Assembly: GCA_014529385.2 (NCBI GenBank)
Contig: CM043951.1
Location: forward strand, 111,189,469 to 111,253,468
DNA from: Adiantum capillus-veneris
Taxonomy: Eukaryota; Streptophyta; Polypodiopsida; Polypodiales; Pteridaceae
DNA length: 64,000 nt
Reading direction: 5' to 3'
Shown here: positions 56,801 to 64,000 of the stretch, one piece after another
How positions within the stretch are numbered: the first letter of the stretch is position 1
Layout of the letters: every line of letters starts with the position of its first letter
Translations under genes and position numbers: made by a program
Notes under the pieces: model-generated
Databases searched by the model: none
Told to the model about the DNA's origin: nothing
Seen by the model: the letters and a program-made list of their open reading frames with translations, nothing else

Positions 56801-59740
56801 GCCTGAGGTAAAAGCTGCATTATTTGCACAGGGCACAGGTGTTGTGACTGATGTTGACATTTGGCACAAACGCATTGGCCATGTCAATGAGCAGAGATTG
56901 CACAACATGCAATCAAAATAGATTGTAAAAGGTTTGCCCAAATTCAAGGTCGATGGTATGCATAAAGTGTGTGCAACATGCCAGTTTGGAAAACAGTCAA
57001 AGGGCTCATTTCCACATGAGCGCAATGTATGTAAAAAGCCACTTGAGGTGGTGCACACAGATGTTTGGGGTCCAACCGATACTGCAAGTATACATGGTTG
57101 CAGGTATTATGTCTCTTTCATTGATGACCATACAAGGAAAGTATGGGTCTACTTCATGCGTAACAAAAGTGAAGTGTTTGGTCACTTTCAAGACTTCAAA
57201 GTCATGATTGAGAAGGATACAGATATGAAAATCAAGACATTGAGGTCAGATGGAGGGGGAGAGTACTTCTCCAATGATTTTTCAGATTTTCTGCAAATGC
57301 ATGGTATATGCAGGTAGTTTACATGCAGATATACTCCATAGTAGAATGGGGTCGCAGAAAGGAAAAACAGGCACATTGCAGAGGTTGCACCTGCATTGAT
57401 GAATCAGAAGAACATGCCTCATCATTTCTGGGCTGAAGCTGTAAATACAGCTGTGTACATTATGAACAGGACACCTACAGCTGTGGTGCATGATGTAACA
57501 CCTGAGGAAAAGTTTACAGGTACAAAGCTTGATTTGGCACACTTGAAAGTGTTTGGCTGCATAGATTACGTGCATGTACCAGATGAGTTGCGTAGGAAAT
57601 TGGATCCTAAAGCAGAGAAATGTATTCTTGTGGGATATTCCCTTGAACAAAAGGGGTACAGGTGCTACAATCCTACTACATGAGAATTACGAGTGAGTAG
57701 AGATTTAGTCTTTGATGAGATGAGCAGCTAGTATAGTAATGCACATGGCACTATCGGGGCTGATGTAAAAGATGATGTGGTTGTACAAAATGTGACACAA
57801 GTTTTGAGTGGACCACAAGATTCCTCTTCTCGTGGCTCTGTTGAGAAGCCATGGAATGGTAGACTACGCACGTAGGTTACTCCACCAACAGGTACAGGGA
57901 ACGTATCACGAAAAGGAAAGGAAAAGGTTGATGAACCTCCACTTATGGCTGATGCATCATCAGGTTTTTCACATGTAGACATGGATTCAGATGGTTCTGA
58001 ACAAAGTCTTGATGAGGAATTTGGAATTCCGGCCGTCAGGACACCTGGTGTAAGGAAAGTACAAGAAGATGCCAGAGGGCAAAGGAGTGACCCAGGACCG
58101 TGCAGATCTAACAGAGTCAGAAATCAAGTTCAGAAATTGACTTATGATGGGTATCTAGTGCATCAGCAAGCCTACATGGCTAAGGTGATACAAGATGTGG
58201 AGCCCACATGTTTTGAGGATGCAGTTGGAAATGTGCATTGGGATGATGCAATGAATGAAGAGATGGCTGCATTGGAAGCAAACGACACATGGGAGTTGGT
58301 GCCATTGCCAAGTGGCAAGAAAGCTATTGGCTGTAAATGGGTGTATAAAACCAAGCATAAGGCTGATGGTAACATTGAGTGTCACAAGGCAAGGCTGGTC
58401 GCAAAGGGTTATGCACAGACGTATGGCATAGACTATGAGGAGACCTTTGCTCCAGTGGCAAAGATGAAGACTGTGAGAGATGTCATAGCAGTGGATGCAT
58501 CTAGAGGATGGATTATGCATCAAATGGATGTAAAGAATTCCTTCTTGAATGGTGAGTTGCAAGAGGAAGTGTATATGGATCAGCCACCTGGTTATGTCGA
58601 TCCAGGTTACCCAGATTATGTATGCAGACTTCTCAAAGCTTTGTATGGTTTGAAGCAGGGCTCTAGAGCATGGTATGACAGGATTGCCAAGTATCTTGTT
58701 AGTATTGGGTTTAGGAGAGCTCATGCTGATCATTCACTCTATGTACGTGAGAGTGATGTGGGGATTGTGGTCATTACCATATATGTAGATGACCTTATTA
58801 TTGTGGGTGACAATGCTATGGAAATTGACCATGTGAAGGGTCTTCTCAAACAGGAGTTTGAAATGAAAGATTTGGGCGAGTTGCGCTACTTTCTTGGCAT
58901 TGAGGTGATTAGGACTCCATAGGGTGTATGGCTTTCACAGAGACAATATGCTTTGGACATGTTGTCAAAGTATGGTATGGCTGATTGTAAGCCAATTTCT
59001 ATTCCCTTGGATGTGAATGCAAAGCTGAGTGCAGAGAAGGGTGATGTTGTTGAGGATGTCAAGATGTACAGGAAGATTGTGGGTAGTCTAATCTACTTGA
59101 CTATCACGAGGCCAGACTTGAGCTACAAAGTAGGCTTGGAGAGTCAGTTCATGCAGCTTTCGAGGAAGACACATTTGGATGGAGTACCACGCACACTTCG
59201 GTATGTGCAAGGGACTCTTGACTACGCATTGTTCTATGCAGCAGATGTGCCATTAGCATTGTATGGGTATACAGATGCAGATTGGGCAGGTAGCATTGTT
59301 GATAGGAGATCTACGAGTGGCTTCATGTTCTCTTTTGGGAGTGTTGTTGTTACTTGGAGCAGCAAAAAGCAGCCTACGGTTGCTTTATCGAGCATAGAGG
59401 CCGAGTACAGAGGTGCAGCAGTTGCAGCGTGCGAGGTAGCTTGACTACGCACATTACTTGAGGACTTGGGAGTGCAGGTGGACCAACATATTGTCATCCA
59501 TTGTGACAACCTGAGCAGCATGTAGTTGGCTAGGAGCCCAGTGTTCCATGCCAGGACCAAGCACATAGAGGTCCATTACCACTATGTTTGAGAGCGAGTG
59601 TTGGCGGGCGACATCAACTTGGTCTACGTCAGCACAGAGGAGCAGATAGCGGATATCTTTACCAAGGCCCTCGGAGCTGAGAAGCTTTGACGTTTCTGGA
59701 CTATGCTTGGACTCTGCGACATGCAGAGCTCGAGGGGGAG
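56801..59740 (+). pseudogene. pol: copia-C pol: integrase, RT, RNase H
   Basis: A single frame runs from about 56755 to 59740. Integrase: WHKRIGHVN and CATCQFGK zinc domain; HTDVWGP, RSDGGGEY and NGVAERKNR with all three acidic residues. Then LKVFGC and KCILVGYSLEQKGYRCYNP. RT: WVYKTKHKADGNIE, ARLVAKGYAQTYGIDYEETF, NSFLNGELQEEVYM, KALYGLKQ, and intact YVDD near 58786-58797. RNase H: GYTDADWAGSIVDRRSTSGF, SSIEAEYRGAA, TKHIEVHYHYV, ADIFTKAL. In-frame stops at about 56920, 57315, 57349, 57352, 57681, 57729, 57873, 58920, 59443, 59523, 59588 and 59687 are TAG or TGA only. Confidence 0.94.
59732..59740 (+). other. copia-C polypurine tract
   Basis: GAGGGGGAG directly before the 3' LTR. Confidence 0.85.
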
Positions 59741-60061
59741 TGTTGAGATGTCGAGCTCTACGTCTTGAGCTGGCATCCACAATGGGTCTTGGCCGCTTAC
59801 GGCATTTACTCAGTGGCGTGTTAGGTGACCGACACGGAGGATCTATGCCAGTGATTCTACAGCTGTACTACACTTATAGTGCCAGCCTAGTACGCTTCTG
59901 GCGAGTTCACACTTAGTGACCGCATGTACATATGTGCTACTTTTCAGTTTTAGCACTTAGTCATTTTGTACTCTCTTTTCTGTGCGAAGAAGAAGAAGCT
60001 TTCCATCTCTGTGTGCTTTGTGCTTTTCTTGTGTAGCTCTCTTGCATCCTCTTTCTTTACA
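59741..60061 (+). repeat. copia-C 3' LTR
   Basis: 321 bp, TSD ATGTA on its right. Confidence 0.95.
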
Positions 60062-60066
60062 ATGTA

Positions 60067-61556
60067 TATATGTGTACATAGCCGTCCAAATTTTGGAAGT
60101 GGCCTTGTAAAAATTCATGTACAAAGGTGTGATTTTTCCAAGCTTGAATGCTGATGTTTTGGGTTGTTTGAGACTCCAAAATATGGTTTTTAACAAGTGT
60201 TTTTAGTCGTTCTTTATAGCTTGTGAATCGGACTTGTACATCATGAGTTATGAGCATTCGAAGCGGGCGGTGTCAACTTAGAAGGTGATTGCGGGTGCCT
60301 GCAAGAAGGAAAACTAGGACAACTTGGGGGTCTAAGATTAGAAATGATGAAGTTTTATATTTATGGAGATAGCCGAGGTGATGGGCTTCGAGCCCTATGT
60401 TACGGTGTGTCATTCGGTGATCGGAGCAGCAGGGTATGCCTCTGGGAAAATTGTCTGAGAAGTCCTCTCATGCTTTGAAAAAAGCTGGGAATTTTTGGGG
60501 AAGTTGGGAAGCTTGGGGAGAGCTGCCAAGTGGCAATGGAGTAATCCCACAATGGGGGGGCTGAAAGTGGAAATTGGAGGGTATAAGGGGGGGAGTGGGT
60601 ACCCCCCTTAGGTTGTATCAAAGGAGCAAATGGAGCTCACTTGCCTAGCCCATGAGGGCTCATGGACTTTGGGGGAGGAAAGGGTGCCCATTTTGAGTTC
60701 CCATTCCCTGGACAAGCACCTGGCCATTTTTTGGTCCCTGGACCCTTGCCCCCATTCCATTCCTTGGTCAAATGGTCATCGACAACTCATTTTTCACCCA
60801 AAAAAGGCCAAATTGGACCAATTAAAAGGTGCCCAAGGAGAGAACCATGTCGGCTAAGAGAAGAGAAAAAATAATTTGGGATAAGAGCCAAAAAAATCCC
60901 TTTTTTAATAGCTGCAATTCCTTGCACACTTTTTTTATTAACAGAGACTAGCTTTTTTGGAGCGTCTCTTGAGAGATATCCCAACTTCCAAAGCTTGTAA
61001 CTCTCTCGTTTGTTGTCGGAATCAAGCATGTGGATACTCTACCGAGGTCTACACAACACGAGCTTCATCTTTATGGTCTTGGTTTTCAGAAATTTTAATC
61101 ATGGTTTGGGTTAGGGATGTTTCTTGCCCGACTTTATAGGTGTTTGACGTAGGTGTTTTCCGCAGCTTTATAGTGTTTCCTTCTGATGGTGTGGTGTGTG
61201 CAAGGCTATAGAGGTTCCTTTTACTTCTTTTTTGCACACGAAATTTTTTTTGGTGCCCTCATTAAGGAGCAAGTGCTCCTATGCTCCAATTCCTATGAAA
61301 TATGTCTATTCTATAGGCAGTGAACGTAAAAAGGATGTGGGTCCTTATGGACAACCGCCTATGTATGTGAAAATTATGCACAACACTTGAGACATTTGTA
61401 TAATTGGATTGCAGCCTTTGGAGGGTCGTGAGGTTTTCTGAAGCCAAGCACTAGGGACTGGGTTACCCAATGTGAGGTGGATTAGGTACTGGAGCAATCC
61501 ATCGACATCCCTTGAGTTTTCGACATCACATGTAAGTGTTTTTGTGGCAATCAAAC
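60067..61556. other. No gene; probable LTR/leader of gypsy-2
   Basis: No supported ORF. The position directly upstream of gypsy-2 gag suggests LTR and leader sequence, but with one copy in the window the LTR ends cannot be set and I see no clear primer-binding site. Confidence 0.35.
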
Positions 61557-62441
61557 ATGGAAGACGAGTTCCCCCAGTTTCATGGATTGCCCAATGAAAA
61601 TGCACAGATGTTTATTGAAAATTTGGAAGTCAATTTCTTGCTGTGCAATATACTAGACCAAGCTATATTGTTGCAACTATTGCAATATAGTTTACAAGAT
61701 GAGGCAAAAGTTTGGTTACACAATTTTGAGGAGTTAATGCAGGCACCAAATCCAGGGGTGGTTTGGGAATACAATCATATGAAGCAAGTACCTGATGAAG
61801 TTTGTCATAAAATTTTGGGGTACACTTAGAGGGCTAATCAAAGTGTTGACGATTTTGTCATGCAGTTCACCTGTTTATGGGATAAATGGGCCCGTGCTTT
61901 AGAAAACGAGATCTCTCCATCCATTTTAAAGAAGCTAGGACCATTTTGTGGAAAACCTAAAAGAAAGATTGACGTTCAAAGTTGAGCTAAAAGGGCCCAC
62001 CACCTTCGAGGAGGCAGTCCCCATTTCCAAAGAGAAAGAATGTAAAGCTCAAAGACTTAGTGAATATGGGAAAGCGGTCTATGAGCAAAATAATGGTAGC
62101 CAAAAGAAGGAGAATCATGCAGAATCTGGAGGTCAACCTGTTCAAAGGGCTGCTAATACTGAAAAGTTTGAACGAGACATGCATGACATGATGACCATGA
62201 TGCAGGAATTAGGACTTAGTGTTCTTGGTGGTGGAGGTGATCGTGGTCGTGGATGTGGTAGAGAGATGGATCAGGCATGTGAAGCTCATCCTAATGCTAA
62301 TGCGGGTCGCGGACAAGGTGGTTTTGAGATGCAGAGGAGGTTCATTCCTACTTATTATAATTGTGGTGAGCTTGGCCACATCAGCACTTATTGTCCAAAG
62401 CCAACAAGGATGGGAGGAGATACGTTTCCACTTCATCAGTA
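61557..62441 (+). pseudogene. gag: gypsy-2 gag relic
   Basis: Start ATG at 61557 gives MEDEFPQFHGLPNENAQMFI and the retrotransposon gag core (LLQLLQYSLQDEAKVWLHNF, then SVDDFVMQFTCLWDKW after a TAG at about 61827). A frame change near 61945 leads to LKERLTFKVELKGPTTFEEA and a Gly/Arg-rich linker. The knuckle at about 62356-62397 reads YYNCGELGHISTYCPKP: the first Cys of CX2CX4HX4C is Tyr, so zinc binding is probably lost. Confidence 0.85.
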
Positions 62442-63730
62442 GATTCCTAACATAGCTAATGATTATGCATTGGATATATGAGGAGATCAAGGTACTGGAT
62501 AGGAAAGTCAAGCCTCAACCTTGGGTGATTATGTGGGTATTAAGCGGGTGGAAAAGAAAGACGCAGATGTGTTTCCAGTAGGCAAAAGAGAGTGGGAAGG
62601 CTATGCAGCACCAGGGCCTAGCAGAAAGAAAGGGAAGGAGAAGGAGGGTGAAGATGCAAAAGCCAAGAGAAAGAGAAAGCCTCAAAGACGATTTGAAGTG
62701 GTAGATTTTCCTTTGGGAGAAGGACAAACACCTTACAGTTTAAAGGAAGACCTGATTGGAAGGAAAGTAGATTGTACTTTTGGACAATTGATGAATATGG
62801 TGCCCAAATTTAAAAGGCAATGGAAGTCATTAGTGAATCCAAAAAAAGAGCCAAAGCATAGACAAGTCAAAGTGTTGTCTGTGGGAGAGTTACCTGACAT
62901 ATGTCCTTTGGTGAACGCTTGGCGCAAAGGTGTGGGCATGGGAGAAGCCTACATTGATGGAGGTGCTCAAGTCTGTGTGATCACACAGTCATGTGTCGAG
63001 AGACTGTGTCTCATTACATGCGGAAGCTCTGGTTTTTGGATTTGACTAGCAAACCATGCCAAACTGAAACGTTTGGGAATGATCAAGAATTTGGAAGTCG
63101 AAGTTTTTAACGTGAGGGTTATAGTGAACTTTCGTGTTATGCTAGCTAGTATGGGAGCTTTTCCTCTCATTTTGGGACAAATTTGGTTGACTCGTTGAGA
63201 GCTGTTGGTGCCGTGCAAGACAGGTGCAAGGACACAATCGGTGTGCATGACAAGAAGGGTGAAAAGAGACTATTTGATATGACTACCAAACAACATATGC
63301 CACTTGAAGATGTGAGTGAGAATGATGAGTGCGAAACTACCAGCAATCATGATAGTTATGAAGACTCAGAAAGTTGCACTACTTCGAGTTCCAGTGATGA
63401 GGGTGAAGTGTCAATCTTGTTGTTGGATGAGGAGCAGAGAGAAGTTAGTGAGGTGCTACAATTGTCAGGGAATATAAATGCTTCAAGCTGTTTAGAGCAA
63501 CTAACAGAGTTGATGCAGCCAAAACAGGAATTGCCAGTGAAGATAGAGGTAATTCAGAATATGTTGAGTACCAATTTGACACAAGGAGAAAGAAGAGAGT
63601 ACTTAGCAATGTTGGATAGGTCTCCAAACCTTTTCATTACCTAATATTAGGAAATAAGGGGTTTTGTTGAGGATCCTGTGAAGATCGAGCTAGTTGAAGG
63701 GGCAAAGCCAATACGGTGGTGCAGCCAAAG
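62442..63730 (+). pseudogene. pol: gypsy-2 protease and pre-RT region
   Basis: A basic linker (SRKKGKEKEGEDAKAKRKRK) and RFEVVDFPLGEGQTPYSL lead to the retropepsin: GEAYIDGGAQVCVIT near 62940 has Asp-Gly-Gly instead of Asp-Ser-Gly. After a frame change, MIKNLEVEVFNVRVIVNF and FPLILGQIWLT near 63160 give the closing strand. An acidic Ser/Glu linker (63300-63450) and the QGERREYLAMLDRSPNLFIT phrase follow, then a TAA at 63642. After about 63700 no coherent RT reading is seen. Confidence 0.8.
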
Positions 63731-64000
63731 TTGGCCAAAGCTAAGAGATGGTATATGCCAGGAAAAGGGTGCAGTCGAGTGCACTGTAGAAGGCAAGGGA
63801 AGGTGCCAAGGCCCTAGGCAGCCCAAGGACAGCGGAGGTGTATGCTTGAAGCGTTTTTTTAGGCCAAATGTGTGCTGCAAAGAGATAAGCAAGTTGGTGG
63901 CCTTCTATGCCCGACATGCGGATTTTGTGCCTTGGAATGTGTTCTTCAGTGTGCTTTCCAAGCCGGTCCAGATGGCTTGTCAAACGGAGCCCCGGTGCTC

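Larger units (their letters stand above)
54813..60061 (+). mobile_element. Ty1/copia retrotransposon copia-C, complete ends
   Basis: Two 321-bp LTRs (54813-55133 and 59741-60061) begin TGTTGAGATGTCGAGCTC and end CTTTCTTTACA. They differ at roughly 16 positions by eye (about 95% identical). ATGTA flanks both ends (54808-54812, 60062-60066). A TGGTATCAGAGC primer site follows the 5' LTR, and GAGGGGGAG precedes the 3' LTR. Total 5,249 bp. Only about two frameshifts but some 14 in-frame stops interrupt gag-pol. Confidence 0.96.
61557..64000 (+). mobile_element. Ty3/gypsy retrotransposon (gypsy-2), 5' part, runs off the window
   Basis: Gag, zinc knuckle and protease relics occur in gypsy order on the plus strand. 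The last legible phrases (RREYLAMLDRSPNLFIT, EIRGFVEDPVKIELVEGAKP) precede the RT of such elements. RT itself lies beyond 64000 or is lost. Sequence is unlike gypsy-1, so it is another family. Confidence 0.85.

Overview
This window looks like gene-poor, repeat-dense nuclear DNA from a large land-plant genome. It carries Ty3/gypsy and Ty1/copia elements with plant-type initiator-Met primer sites (TGGTATCAGAGC), a CACTA transposon with TnpD-like and TnpA-like genes, a fragment of a plant heavy-metal-associated isoprenylated protein (HIPP) gene, and long (GA)n and (CA)n tracts. Most element genes are in decay, with many in-frame stops, which suggests slow removal of old elements. I suspect a non-angiosperm (fern, lycophyte or conifer type) but cannot prove it. 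No clearly functional single-copy gene is visible.

Layout. 1-4.3 kb: AT-rich DNA with about 11-12 copies of a ~152-bp tandem repeat, a small minus-strand exon-like ORF and a minus-strand TATA box. 4.4-14.35 kb: internal part of a decayed Ty3/gypsy element (gag, protease, RT, RNase H, integrase). Its integrase gene is split by a 1.34-kb CACTAG-ended DNA element, and a second retropepsin-like ORF follows the integrase. 14.35-22.2 kb: unexplained sequence, then a ~280-bp tandem repeat, each unit with a TATACGYGTATA palindrome. That array is interrupted by a ~273-bp MITE-like element and by copia-A1 (minus, 5' LTR lost). 22.2-24.5 kb: one continuous, unidentified ~770-codon frame broken only by five stops.

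24.5-30.9 kb: non-coding, with a pyrimidine-rich block and a nested palindrome at ~27 kb built from five ~110-bp units. 30.939-38.242 kb: a complete-ended 7.3-kb CACTA transposon (12-bp terminal inverted repeats, CCT target duplication) with a decayed TnpD gene, an opposing TnpA-like gene, and the HIPP fragment. 38.2-43.9 kb: mostly unassigned, with one exon-like minus ORF and two long (AG)n tracts. 43.9-45.0 kb: a diverged tandem repeat around a 'GAGAGATCCTATGGCCCTAGGG'-like core.

45.0-54.5 kb: an old minus-strand copia (copia-B) whose RT gene is interrupted by complete copia-A2 (227-bp LTRs, AATTG target duplication). 54.813-60.061 kb: complete copia-C on the plus strand (321-bp LTRs, ATGTA target duplication), with stops that are almost all TAG or TGA. 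61.56-64 kb: start of a second Ty3/gypsy element (gag and protease) that runs off the right edge.

The window is best read as insertions within insertions: CACTAG element in gypsy-1, MITE and copia-A1 in the ~280-bp array, copia-A2 in copia-B. Most promising for something undescribed: the HIPP capture inside the CACTA element, the second retropepsin ORF of gypsy-1, the CACTAG-ended element with a TTAA duplication, the palindrome-bearing array, and the orphan 2.3-kb frame.
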